Below are positions 1-7,518 of a stretch of DNA of 15,864 nucleotides, piece by piece. Origin of the DNA: an uncultured Eubacteriales bacterium. Its GTDB lineage: Bacteria > Bacillota > Clostridia > Oscillospirales > CAG-272. How positions within the stretch are numbered: position 1 is the first letter of the stretch; every line of letters begins with the position of its first letter. The position numbers were made by a program, and so were the translations under genes. The stretch spans positions 1 to 15,864 of the forward strand of contig CAKSIP010000035.1 of NCBI GenBank assembly GCA_934462825.1. The letters run 5' to 3'. Below the pieces are notes generated by a model. It was not told the origin of the DNA and searched no databases. It was given only the letters and a program-made list of their open reading frames with translations.

Positions 1-216
1 TGTCAAAACATCGGTGCGTGGCATTCCGATCTTTCCGTGGATTACCGTAAAACGCAGTATTGACGTTTATCCGCTTCAGCCGAGGGAGGAAAAAAACGGT
101 GTCAGTGATTGAAACCAGGGAAGCAGGGCAAAAATACTACCGGATTGTACGATGGGGCCTCAAACGCTCTGTGAGAGAGGCAACAATCGGAATACCAATC
201 GGAAAGGAAGCTTGTT
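1..216. other. Left-edge region upstream of clpC, no confident gene
   Basis: Two frames are open from the left edge: frame 1 stops at 61-63 and frame 2 at 110-112. Either could be the tail of an upstream gene, but neither tail is recognisable. A GTG at 99 preceded by a good Shine-Dalgarno run (GAGGGAGGA, 82-90) opens a 47-residue reading frame ending at 242, which overlaps the clpC start by 26 bases. It matches no family I know and is probably not a gene. No CtsR, McsA or McsB sequence, the usual clpC neighbours in Bacillus, can be seen in the short stretch available. Confidence 0.4.
109..138 (+). promoter_or_regulatory. Possible weak sigma-A promoter for clpC
   Basis: A TTGAAA (109-114) lies 18 bases upstream of AATACT (133-138), giving four of six matches in the -10 box. 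The start would be about 70 bases before the clpC ATG. No convincing CtsR or CIRCE operator accompanies it, so transcription could equally come from an upstream gene outside the window. Confidence 0.3.
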
Positions 217-2712
217 ATGTTGCCGTACGCATCGCAAAGTAAATTTACTCGTAAAGCGCAAAATGCTTTGAATCACACACAACGAATCGCCGGAGAATTG
301 GGACATACTTATATCGGCTCGGAGCATCTTTTGTTGGGACTTCTTTCGACGGAGGGAAGCGTGGCGGCAAAACTGCTGATGTCCCACGGTATGACAATCG
401 AAAAAATCCGCAATGCGATTGCGGAAATTTCAGGCATCGGCGTTTCAGGGATTGTGCGTGCCTCGGATATGACGCCGAAGCTCCGTCATGTTTTGGAGGA
501 GGCGGCGCATATTTCCACGGAGTATAACCGAAGATGGATCGGAACCGAGCATATTCTTTCCGCCATAGTGAACGAAAAGGATTGCGTAGCAACACGGATT
601 TTGGAGATGGCGGGCCTTCCGGCCTATGAGCTGAAAAATGAGTTGGTTGGCTTTATGACACTTCCCAACGCATCCAACGGGGGAGGAACAGAGGAAGAAA
701 GCAAAAAAGAGCGGAGCATTGGCGGATGCCCGGCTCTGTCGGATTACGGACGGGACTTGACCGCGATGGCGACACAAAATCGTTTGGATCCTATCATAGG
801 ACGCGAAAAAGAAACGGAAAGAATGATCCAGATTTTGTCCCGACGAAGCAAAAACAATCCATGCCTGATTGGAGAACCGGGTGTTGGCAAAACGGCGGTC
901 GTGGAGGGCTTGGCGAGACGCATTGCGCTTGGCGAAATACCGGAAACCCTTCGGCATAAAAAAATTATTATGCTGGATATTTCTTCTATGATTGCCGGTG
1001 CCAAGTACCGGGGAGAATTTGAGGAAAGAATGAAGAATGTTATGCGGGAGTGTACCGCGAATGCTGACATCATTCTTTTTATTGATGAATTTCACACGGT
1101 GATCGGTGCAGGCGCGGCTGAGGGTGCTGTGGATGCGGCCAACATTATTAAACCGGCCTTGGCGCGCGGGGAATTGCAAATGATCGGAGCGACCACGATT
1201 GCGGAATATCGTAAATATGTGGAAAAGGACGCCGCCTTGGAGCGAAGATTTCAATCCGTTTTAGTCGAGGAGCCGAACTTTGAAGAAACCTTGCGTATAT
1301 TAAAGGGCATCCAAAAGAAGTATGAGGAGCATCATCACTTGGCTTTTTCGGAGGAAGCGTTGCAGGCGGCCGTTCGGCTGTCCGCTCGCTATATTTCCGA
1401 TCGCTTTCTGCCGGATAAAGCCATTGATTTGATGGATGAAGCGGCTTCTCGGCTGAGGGTGGACGCTTGTACACTCCCGCCCAAGCTTAAAGAGGCGGAA
1501 AAGGAGCTTTTTCGATTGCATGCCGAAAAGGAAAAGGCCATTCTTGCGCAAAAGTTTGAGCAAGCCGGAGAAATTCGTGACGCAGAAAACCTGCAAAGAG
1601 AAAAATATGAAGCACAAAAGCTTCGATGGGAAAAGAGAAGTCATGGTAGTTCGCTAACGGTAACGGCGGAGGATATTGCCGCCGTTGTGACGCAGTGGAC
1701 GGGAATCCCGGTGAGACGTTTGTTGGAGGGCGAAGGCGAAAAGCTGCTGTATTTGGCGGATCGTCTGTCACAAAAGGTGATCGGCCAACAGGAGGCGGCA
1801 GAAAAGGTGGCGGCCGCCATTCGCCGCGGACGCGTTGGAATTTCCGATCCGTCCCGCCCGATCGGTTCTTTCATTTTCTTGGGATCGACCGGCGTAGGAA
1901 AAACCGAAATGACGAAAGCGCTTTCGGAGGAGCTGTTTGGTTCGCCTGACGCCGTGATTCGGTTTGATATGTCCGAATATATGGAAAAGCACAGCGTATC
2001 CAAGCTGATCGGTTCGCCGCCGGGCTATGTAGGATATGACGAAGGCGGGCAACTGACCGAGCGCGTGAGGCGAAAGCCTTATTCCGTTGTGCTTTTTGAT
2101 GAAATTGAAAAAGCTTCTCCTGAAATTTTCAATGTGATGCTCCAAATTTTGGATGAAGGCGTTTTGACAGATGCACGGGGGCGGCGCACAGATTTTCGGA
2201 ATACAGTTGTAATTATGACCTCCAATGTGGGGGTTTCCTGTGCGACCGAATCCGGACAAATTGGATTTTCGGAAATGAAGGACGCCGAAGGAAGGCAGAA
2301 GCAAGAGAAAGAAAAAATGAAAGAAAAGCTTCGCGCCACCTTTCGCCCGGAATTTCTCAATCGTGTAGATGAAATTATTATTTTTAATCGGTTGAGCGCG
2401 GAAAATGTAAGCCGAATTGCCGAGCAGATGTTCCTTGGACTTCGTCAACGCATGGGAAGGCTGGGCATACGCCTGGAAGCAGAGCCACAAGTTTTGTCCG
2501 AAGTGGCGCGCATCGGTTATGATGAAAGGAATGGTGCCCGACCGCTTCGCCGGGCCATGCTGCATACAATTGAGGATCCGTTGGCCAATGAAATAACCGC
2601 CGGAAAGCTGCAACGAGGCGATAGCGTAAAGCTTTTGTGGGATTACGAGGGCGGACGAATTATAATAACAAAAATATCCGAGAACGAGAAAGAGAAACCC
2701 GGCATAGGATAA
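217..2712 (+). CDS. clpC: ATP-dependent Clp protease ATP-binding subunit ClpC (Hsp100 unfoldase)
   Basis: An AAA+ unfoldase that threads misfolded or tagged cytoplasmic proteins into the ClpP peptidase. The 831 residues show the full ClpC plan. The double Clp-N repeat occupies roughly residues 5-145. The first AAA module has Walker A GEPGVGKT at 219-226 and Walker B ILFIDE ending at E291. A UVR-like middle domain with a charged coiled coil lies near 440-470. The second AAA module has GSTGVGKT at 556-563 and VLFDE at 625-629. An IGF tripeptide at 682-684 sits where the ClpP-docking loop is expected, and a D2-small domain closes the protein. The middle-domain UVR segment separates it from ClpA and ClpB. 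The start is set by GGAAAGGA about 9 bases upstream of the ATG. The next gene follows after 37 bp, so the two are probably co-transcribed. In Bacillus the neighbours are ctsR-mcsA-mcsB and radA; radA is absent here. Confidence 0.96.
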   Translation: MLPYASQSKFTRKAQNALNHTQRIAGELGHTYIGSEHLLLGLLSTEGSVAAKLLMSHGMTIEKIRNAIAEISGIGVSGIVRASDMTPKLRHVLEEAAHISTEYNRRWIGTEHILSAIVNEKDCVATRILEMAGLPAYELKNELVGFMTLPNASNGGGTEEESKKERSIGGCPALSDYGRDLTAMATQNRLDPIIGREKETERMIQILSRRSKNNPCLIGEPGVGKTAVVEGLARRIALGEIPETLRHKKIIMLDISSMIAGAKYRGEFEERMKNVMRECTANADIILFIDEFHTVIGAGAAEGAVDAANIIKPALARGELQMIGATTIAEYRKYVEKDAALERRFQSVLVEEPNFEETLRILKGIQKKYEEHHHLAFSEEALQAAVRLSARYISDRFLPDKAIDLMDEAASRLRVDACTLPPKLKEAEKELFRLHAEKEKAILAQKFEQAGEIRDAENLQREKYEAQKLRWEKRSHGSSLTVTAEDIAAVVTQWTGIPVRRLLEGEGEKLLYLADRLSQKVIGQQEAAEKVAAAIRRGRVGISDPSRPIGSFIFLGSTGVGKTEMTKALSEELFGSPDAVIRFDMSEYMEKHSVSKLIGSPPGYVGYDEGGQLTERVRRKPYSVVLFDEIEKASPEIFNVMLQILDEGVLTDARGRRTDFRNTVVIMTSNVGVSCATESGQIGFSEMKDAEGRQKQEKEKMKEKLRATFRPEFLNRVDEIIIFNRLSAENVSRIAEQMFLGLRQRMGRLGIRLEAEPQVLSEVARIGYDERNGARPLRRAMLHTIEDPLANEITAGKLQRGDSVKLLWDYEGGRIIITKISENEKEKPGIG

Positions 2713-2749
2713 GGAATGACAGTAAATTTGTAAAAAAGGAGCTTTTCTT

Positions 2750-3826
2750 ATGTTGGATGAAAATATTGACCGGAAGTGCGATCGGATCACAAACAGTAGC
2801 TTTGCCGCTGCCAATACTTACGGCGGTTTTGTCAGTTATTATCGGGACATTTTTTCGCAGGACAACTGCCGCCATGTGTTTATCATTAAAGGCGGTTCCG
2901 GCACGGGGAAAAGCCGTTTTATGAGAGAAGTGGCAGAGGCGGCCGAGCGGCAGGGGCATGCGGCGGAGTATTTTTATTGTTCCTTTGATCCGGATTCTTT
3001 GGACGGGGTGCTGATAGATCATGCCTATGCCTTGGTGGACGGGACGGCTCCGCATGTGTGGGAGCCTGCACTGCCCGGCGCTTTTGAGGACATTCTCAAT
3101 TTGGGAGCCTTTTGGTCGGTGACAATGCTGGAAGAAAAGCGAAAAGAAATCGAAACCTGTATGTTGGCTAAAAAAGAGTGCTTTGCCTTGGCAGAGCAGT
3201 ATATGCAAGCGGCAGGAAGGTTGTGGGAAGCAAGAAAAATCATCGGCGAAAAGTATATCATGCGAGACAAAATCGCAAAGTTTTCTGAATCATGGGTGCA
3301 AAAGCATGCGAAAGCTTCCGGTTGTGTCCGCCTGCGGATTCGTTCAGCGGCCGGGAAAAACGGGATTGTAAAAAAGACAAGGAGCAACGCCGAACCCGGC
3401 GATGAGAGGCTTGCGTTGGCGGATCCGTTTGGCCTTGGGGATGCGCTGACAGAAGCAATTGTCGCGCATATCAGAAAGCGAGGTGCCGCGGCCGATATTT
3501 CTTATGCTCCTTTGCGGAAAAGAAATATTGATTCTGTTTCCATTCCGGGAGTGGCTTCGTTTTCCTTGGAGGCCGATGCCCCGCAGGCACTCACAGAAGC
3601 CTTTTTTGCACCGGAAATTCGCTTGGAAAAGAATTGTCTTGAGGAAAACCTATTTTTGGAACAACAGTGCCTGCAAAAGGCGTTTGAACAATATCGAAAG
3701 GCGGCCGAGATTCATTTTTCCATTGAAGCTCTGTATGGCGAGGCCATGGATTTTTCAAGAAAAGAAAAATATACAGAACAATTTATTGATATGTTTTTGC
3801 ATCAAATTCTCGTCCCTCAAAGTTAA
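2750..3826 (+). CDS. P-loop NTPase of the PRK06851 type with degenerate second nucleotide site
   Basis: A 358-residue cytoplasmic protein resembling the poorly characterised Firmicutes family PRK06851, whose members carry two tandem P-loop halves; the biological role is unknown. The first half is intact: Walker A GGSGTGKS at 48-55, then the family motifs SFDPDSLDG (78-86) and DGTAPH (97-102). A helical, charged segment follows (about 120-200). The second half should carry another Walker A, but the aligned stretch reads DPFGLGDAL (225-233), with the lysine replaced by Asp and the Ser/Thr by Ala. The later family element IDSVSIPG is still recognisable. The ATG has a good AAGGAG site 8 bases upstream. 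It sits 37 bp behind clpC and is probably in its operon; no clear terminator follows. No catalytic activity can be assigned from the sequence. Confidence 0.8.
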   Translation: MLDENIDRKCDRITNSSFAAANTYGGFVSYYRDIFSQDNCRHVFIIKGGSGTGKSRFMREVAEAAERQGHAAEYFYCSFDPDSLDGVLIDHAYALVDGTAPHVWEPALPGAFEDILNLGAFWSVTMLEEKRKEIETCMLAKKECFALAEQYMQAAGRLWEARKIIGEKYIMRDKIAKFSESWVQKHAKASGCVRLRIRSAAGKNGIVKKTRSNAEPGDERLALADPFGLGDALTEAIVAHIRKRGAAADISYAPLRKRNIDSVSIPGVASFSLEADAPQALTEAFFAPEIRLEKNCLEENLFLEQQCLQKAFEQYRKAAEIHFSIEALYGEAMDFSRKEKYTEQFIDMFLHQILVPQS

Positions 3827-3872
3827 AAAAGTCTTCAACGCCCCTCCCCGAAAAAATGTCGTTTGGGATGAC

Positions 3873-3901
3873 TTGATATTGTCAGCATAACATGCTATAA
3901 T
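3873..3901 (+). promoter_or_regulatory. Strong extended -10 sigma-A promoter of the sigma/anti-sigma operon
   Basis: TTGATA (3873-3878), a 17-base spacer and a perfect TATAAT (3896-3901) preceded by TGC, an extended -10. Transcription should start near 3908, leaving about 40 bases of leader before the sigma-factor ATG. It is a housekeeping promoter; no ECF-type promoter (AAC/CGT-like boxes) was found at a workable distance, so direct autoregulation is not evident. Confidence 0.88.
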
Positions 3902-3947
3902 ATTATGTGTAATCTGGGAAACATTTTGAGAAGGGAGGGGCAACTTT

Positions 3948-4559
3948 ATGCAAGCGGATCGTGACAATCGTGCATGGCCGAAAGAGGAAATTGTGCAAAA
4001 ACTCGTCCGCTTGGCAGCAAGTGGCGATGAGCGCGCGTTTGAGCAACTCGTTTTTCTTTATGAAACCCGTGTTTATCGGATGGCCCTCTACATGACAGGA
4101 AACCGGGAGGATGCGCAGGATGTTTCGCAGGAGGTGTTTGTTCGGCTGTGGACAAGCCTCTCATCCTTTCGCGGCGAATCGACACTTTTGACGTATCTGA
4201 TGCGCCTGACGAAAAACATATCCGTGGATTTGATGCGCCGGAATCGCCGCCGAAAAACCGTTTCTTTGTCGGTTTATGATCAGGACGGAGAAGAAGGCGC
4301 GTGGGAGCTTCCCGATGAAAACGAAGAAAACAATCCCGAAAAAAGCTATTTACGCAGAGAACACGCGGAAAAAGTCCGAAGGGCCATCAACACCTTGGAT
4401 GCGGATCAACGACAAATCGTAGTGTTAAGAGATATAAACGGTTTGTCGTATAGAGAAATTTCGGAAGTCCTTGCAATTTCGGAATCGGCGGTAAAAAGCC
4501 GCTTGAATCGCGCCAGAGAAAAATTGAAAAAAATCCTGCAAAAGCAAAACTTTTTTTGA
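3948..4559 (+). CDS. RNA polymerase sigma factor, ECF (sigma-70 region 2/4) family
   Basis: A 203-residue group 4 sigma factor that would direct RNA polymerase to a stress or envelope regulon. Region 2 spans about residues 28-98. Its -10-binding and core-binding helices include the hallmark DAQDVSQEVF (55-64) and a following segment that ends in LMRR. An acidic linker separates it from region 4 (about 145-197), which holds a helix-turn-helix with GLSYREISEVL and SESAVKSRLNRAREKL. There is no region 1 or 3, as expected for the ECF class. The start is supported by an AGGGAGGGG site just upstream of the ATG. The anti-sigma gene follows after 70 bp in the same direction, the usual pairing for membrane-held ECF factors. 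Its specific subgroup and target promoters cannot be read from the sequence. Confidence 0.93.
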   Translation: MQADRDNRAWPKEEIVQKLVRLAASGDERAFEQLVFLYETRVYRMALYMTGNREDAQDVSQEVFVRLWTSLSSFRGESTLLTYLMRLTKNISVDLMRRNRRRKTVSLSVYDQDGEEGAWELPDENEENNPEKSYLRREHAEKVRRAINTLDADQRQIVVLRDINGLSYREISEVLAISESAVKSRLNRAREKLKKILQKQNFF

Positions 4560-4629
4560 TGTTTTTCGTCTATATATTTAAGAAACATGATAAAACGGAA
4601 AGCCGATCACAGAAGGGAGGCTGAGAAAA

Positions 4630-5352
4630 ATGGAAAAGGCTCATTGCGAACAAATCTCGGAACTTTTGGATTTGTACATATCCGATGAATTGTCTTCGGA
4701 GGAAAAAGAAGCTGTGCAGGCTCACTTGGCCTCCTGTGCGGATTGTCGAAAAGAATATGAATTTTTGCTCGGCCTAAAGAAAGCCGCGCAAGAGATGGAA
4801 ATGCCGCCTTGCGGGCTTCACAAAAAGATTATGACAGCGGTTCAGGCGAAAAAAGTCCAAACGCAAAAGCGCTACGCTTTTTTACGCCGGTTTTCTTGTG
4901 CGGCGGCCGTTTTCCTGTTGGCCGTGTTGATTGGCGGTGGTGTTTTTGCGAATCGTTGGCAGCCGCCAAGTCAGTCGCCTTCGGATATAAAAGTCCCTGG
5001 AGATGCGTTTTCTTTCTGTTCGGGAACCCAAGATACCGATATTTCTGCTCCGCTGATCGAAAATTTGATCGGAAAATGGCAATTTGTCAAGGAAAACGGA
5101 GTTAAGGTTACGCTGTCTATCAATCGGGAGGGAGAAGCTATGGTGTGTGTAACCGATTCCTTCGGCTTGGAGAACACGTATGACGGAATACTGAAACAAG
5201 AGAAGAAACACTACATTTTGCAGCAAAGTGACGGTACCCATACGCTGTATGCTTGTCTTACGTTGACCATACAAAACGGAAAGCTTTATATTTGTAAAAC
5301 CAGCGGCAAGGTTCCGTGGGATGATGATGCAATTAAAGGAGTGTTTTTATGA
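4630..5352 (+). CDS. Membrane anti-sigma factor with zinc-binding (zf-HC2/ZAS) domain
   Basis: Probably holds the preceding ECF sigma factor inactive at the membrane. The 240 residues begin with an anti-sigma zinc domain: C6 followed by HxxxCxxC at H32, C36 and C39. One transmembrane segment covers about 88-107, after a basic stretch, so the zinc domain is cytoplasmic and the C-terminal part is outside. The outer domain (about 140-240) is rich in beta-type sequence, with a GKW motif at 148-150 and regular aromatic/charged alternation, and resembles small lipocalin-like sensor domains; I cannot name the family with confidence. GGGAGG precedes the ATG. The gene ends in an ATGA overlap with the next gene, so those two are translationally coupled. 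The signal that releases the sigma factor is unknown. Confidence 0.87.
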   Translation: MEKAHCEQISELLDLYISDELSSEEKEAVQAHLASCADCRKEYEFLLGLKKAAQEMEMPPCGLHKKIMTAVQAKKVQTQKRYAFLRRFSCAAAVFLLAVLIGGGVFANRWQPPSQSPSDIKVPGDAFSFCSGTQDTDISAPLIENLIGKWQFVKENGVKVTLSINREGEAMVCVTDSFGLENTYDGILKQEKKHYILQQSDGTHTLYACLTLTIQNGKLYICKTSGKVPWDDDAIKGVFL

Positions 5353-6059
5353 AGCCCGAAAAAAAAGCTCGAATCCTTTCCTCGGACTTGTTGTTTGCAA
5401 GAATGCTTCGCGCTGAGATAGAAAGCATGGGGATGAGTTGTTCTGTTTTCATCAATGAGGAAGATGCTACAACCACTTGCGACGTCTTTATCAAGGATTT
5501 GGACACACCGTTTTACCTCCAGCAATCCTTTGACGGGCCGATTCTTGCTTTTTCCTTTACTCCGTCGGCCTTTGAACAACAGGAAGGCTTTTCAGAAAAC
5601 AACCGAATTTTGCAGCGACCTTTCCGGCTTAAAGCCCTGCAAACACTCCTTTGGGGCATCTTCTCAAAAGAAGCCATGAGAGAAAGAGCAGCCGAGCAAA
5701 AAACGGAACAACAAAGTCATGGAGATTTTGTTTGTGAAAACCCAGACGCATCCCTTCGTGATTCTTCTCAAGAGAACAAGACATCCGAATTTTCCAAATT
5801 GTCGTTGAAGGAAAACATCGCTTTTCTTCATAACCGACCGGTTCTTTTAACGCCGAATGAAGCTTCTGTGTTGCGCCTGTTGCTTCAAAATGCCGGAAAG
5901 TGTGTCAGCCGAGACGAAATTTGTTCGGTTTTAACCTCGGACAGAGGTAATATGTGTGACGTGTATGTTTGTCACCTTCGTTCCAAATTGGAGGCGGGAG
6001 AAAGAAAACGTCTGATTTTTACCATTCGCGGCAAAGGATATATGTTGTTACAAGAGTAA
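5349..6059 (+). CDS. Winged-helix (OmpR/PhoB-type) regulator with degenerate receiver domain
   Basis: A 236-residue DNA-binding protein. The C-terminal part (about 150-234) is a clear Trans_reg_C winged helix: LTPNEASVLRLLL, the recognition helix around NMCDVYVCHLRSKLE, and the terminal wing IFTIRGKGYML. The N-terminal part (about 7-105) has the length and strand pattern of a response-regulator receiver. D13 stands at the first acidic position, but the second is Leu. DVFIKDLDTP (45-54) offers D50 as a possible phospho-acceptor, and the conserved Lys of the KPF motif is R90 in QRPF. It is therefore probably an atypical receiver that may not be phosphorylated. No histidine kinase gene is nearby. 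It overlaps the anti-sigma gene by four bases (ATGA), with AAAGGAG inside that gene as ribosome site, so its action is probably tied to the sigma pathway. Confidence 0.82.
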   Translation: MKPEKKARILSSDLLFARMLRAEIESMGMSCSVFINEEDATTTCDVFIKDLDTPFYLQQSFDGPILAFSFTPSAFEQQEGFSENNRILQRPFRLKALQTLLWGIFSKEAMRERAAEQKTEQQSHGDFVCENPDASLRDSSQENKTSEFSKLSLKENIAFLHNRPVLLTPNEASVLRLLLQNAGKCVSRDEICSVLTSDRGNMCDVYVCHLRSKLEAGERKRLIFTIRGKGYMLLQE

Positions 6060-6110
6060 AAAAAGGCTCCTCCGGCGGCCTTGCTCGGCCCGGAGGAGCG
6101 ATTTGCTTTT
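6057..6110. terminator. Bidirectional terminator between the regulator gene and ackA
   Basis: A perfect 10-bp stem pairs 6066-6075 (GCTCCTCCGG) with 6090-6099 around a 14-base loop. On the - strand the stem is followed by seven T residues (A run at 6058-6064), an excellent terminator for ackA. On the + strand it is followed by the weaker GATTTGCTTTT, serving the regulator operon. Confidence 0.88.
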
Positions 6111-6116
6111 ATGCAA

Positions 6117-7349
6117 TTATTTGTGCATGGCTGATACAATAGCTTCGGTGTCCTTGGCAATGACAAGCTCCTCATTCGTGGGAATGAGATATACGGCCGT
6201 TTTGGAGCGATCGGTGGAGAGTTTGACAATGTTAGGTTGACGCAACATTTTCGCGTTAAGCTCTTTATTGATTTCAATGCCGAAGTATTCCATATCTTCA
6301 CATACGATTTCACGGAGGTGCGGGTTGTTTTCGCCGATACCGGCTGTAAATACCACCGCGTCAAGCCCGTTCATCAAAGCGGTATAAGCGCCGATGTATT
6401 TTTTGATATGATGCTTCAATATGTCCACAGCCAGCTTGGACTTTTCATAGTTGGGATCGGAGGGGCCTTGTGCAATCGCCGCTTCCAGATCGCGGGAATC
6501 GGAAGAAAAACCGGTAATCCCGATAAATCCGCTTTCTTTGTTCATCAGGTTGTTGACCTGCGCCGTCGAAAGGCCCTCTTTTTCCATCATGTAGGGGACG
6601 ATGGCCGGATCAATATCTCCGCAGCGAGTGCCCATTTCAACACCGGCTAAGGGCGTAAATCCCATGGAGGTGTCAAGCACCTTGCCGCCCTTGACAGCCG
6701 AAATGGACGAGCCGTTTCCAATGTGGCAGGTGACGATTTTGGTTTCTTCGACAGGCTTGCCGAGAATACGAATCATTTCGCCGGCAACAAAGCGGTGCGA
6801 AGTTCCATGGGCACCGTAACGACGGATCCCATAGTTTTCATACATGCGGTAAGGCAGGGCGTACATATAGGCTTCGGGAGCCATGGATTGGTGGAACGCC
6901 GTGTCAAAGACCAAAACCTGCGGCTTGTTGGGCATAACGGCCAAACAGCCTTGAATGCCTTGGATGTGCGCGCCTGTATGAAGGGGAGCAAAGTCATAGC
7001 AGAGCTTGAGTTTTTCAAGCACTTCGTCGGTTAAAAGGGTGGATTCCGAGAAAAAGGCGCCGCCATGCACGATGCGGTGACCAACGGCTTCGATTTCATC
7101 CATGCTTTTTATGCAGCCATATTCGGGATCGGTAAGCATGTCTACAACGATTTTCATGGCATCTGCGTGATTTTGCATGGGGAGTTCCTTTTTCATTCGC
7201 AGATCTTTGACGAGTTGCTTGTGATCAATCAAAGAGCCGGCAGAGCCGATTCTTTCACAAATTCCTTTGGAATAAACGGCATTGGTAGCTGTATCAAAAA
7301 GTTGATATTTTAGGGAGCTGGAGCCGGCATTTACAACGAGTACGTTCAT
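6117..7349 (-). CDS. ackA: Acetate kinase
   Basis: Catalyses acetate + ATP = acetyl phosphate + ADP; in fermenters it normally runs toward ATP and acetate. The 410 residues show the complete ASKHA-fold signature: N-terminal MNVLVVNAGSSSLKYQLF with N7, S11 and S12; GHRIVHGG with the substrate arginine R92; the general-acid region VFDTAFHQ with D149; the GTRCGDIDP segment with R242; FTAGIGENN for the adenosine site; and the metal-site glutamate pair at 393-394. Length is slightly above the usual 395-400. The start has an ideal GGAGGTAAAT ribosome site and a sigma-A promoter upstream. No phosphotransacetylase gene (pta) adjoins it, unlike in many bacteria. It is transcribed divergently from tmcAL. 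Confidence 0.98.
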   Translation of the reverse strand: MNVLVVNAGSSSLKYQLFDTATNAVYSKGICERIGSAGSLIDHKQLVKDLRMKKELPMQNHADAMKIVVDMLTDPEYGCIKSMDEIEAVGHRIVHGGAFFSESTLLTDEVLEKLKLCYDFAPLHTGAHIQGIQGCLAVMPNKPQVLVFDTAFHQSMAPEAYMYALPYRMYENYGIRRYGAHGTSHRFVAGEMIRILGKPVEETKIVTCHIGNGSSISAVKGGKVLDTSMGFTPLAGVEMGTRCGDIDPAIVPYMMEKEGLSTAQVNNLMNKESGFIGITGFSSDSRDLEAAIAQGPSDPNYEKSKLAVDILKHHIKKYIGAYTALMNGLDAVVFTAGIGENNPHLREIVCEDMEYFGIEINKELNAKMLRQPNIVKLSTDRSKTAVYLIPTNEELVIAKDTEAIVSAMHK

Positions 7350-7381
7350 AATTTACCTCCAAAAACAATACTAACTTTATT

Positions 7382-7410
7382 ATTATACACTTTTTTTCTC
7401 AACATTTCAA
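7382..7410 (-). promoter_or_regulatory. Sigma-A promoter of ackA
   Basis: Read on the - strand: TTGAAA (7410-7405), a 17-base spacer, then a perfect TATAAT (7387-7382). Transcription would start near 7375, giving a leader of roughly 25 bases that contains the GGAGGT ribosome site at 7355-7360. Confidence 0.88.
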
Positions 7411-7473
7411 TAGATTTCAACAGAAATCCGAAAATATCAGGATAAAAAGCGGCAAAAGGTATGCCGGCAGAAA

Positions 7474-7498
7474 AAAGCCGACAGCCGGAGCCGGCTTT
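7474..7498 (+). promoter_or_regulatory. Hairpin just upstream of the tmcAL ribosome site
   Basis: AAAGCCG (7474-7480) pairs with CGGCTTT (7492-7498), directly in front of the GGAAAGGA ribosome site of tmcAL (7501-7508). The interior GCCGGAGCCGGC segment offers a competing fold. It could modulate translation or be remains of a terminator. No convincing + strand promoter was identified between 7350 and 7518. Confidence 0.4.
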
Positions 7499-7518
7499 GG
7501 GGAAAGGATTCCAAGACC

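Noticed and set aside
2..10. Single GTCAAA half-site that could suggest a CtsR operator before clpC
   Set aside because: A CtsR operator needs two direct half-sites; only one is present and it is over 200 bases from the start codon.
60..242. 60-residue frame overlapping the clpC start, or a shorter 47-residue version from GTG at 99 with a good ribosome site
   Set aside because: It resembles no family, the ATG version has no ribosome site, and it overlaps clpC by 26 bases in another frame. Kept only as a note in the left-edge feature.
368..375. GGTGASKS in the first exporter subunit (protein residues 368-375) read as an inactivating sequencing error
   Set aside because: The change occurs together with D497 and Q528 in the same subunit, which is the expected pattern for the degenerate half of a heterodimer.
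445..1254. 269-residue frame on the - strand inside clpC
   Set aside because: It is a shadow of the strongly conserved clpC frame, with no recognisable motif and no ribosome site.
1768..2814. 348-residue - strand frame across the clpC end
   Set aside because: Antisense to the well-supported clpC second AAA domain. Its composition, rich in Ser, Arg, His and Cys, is typical of antisense translation.
3910..3947. Possible ECF-type autoregulatory promoter (GGGAAAC) before the sigma gene
   Set aside because: A -10 element at the required distance would fall in the ribosome site, leaving no leader; the sigma-A promoter upstream is far better.
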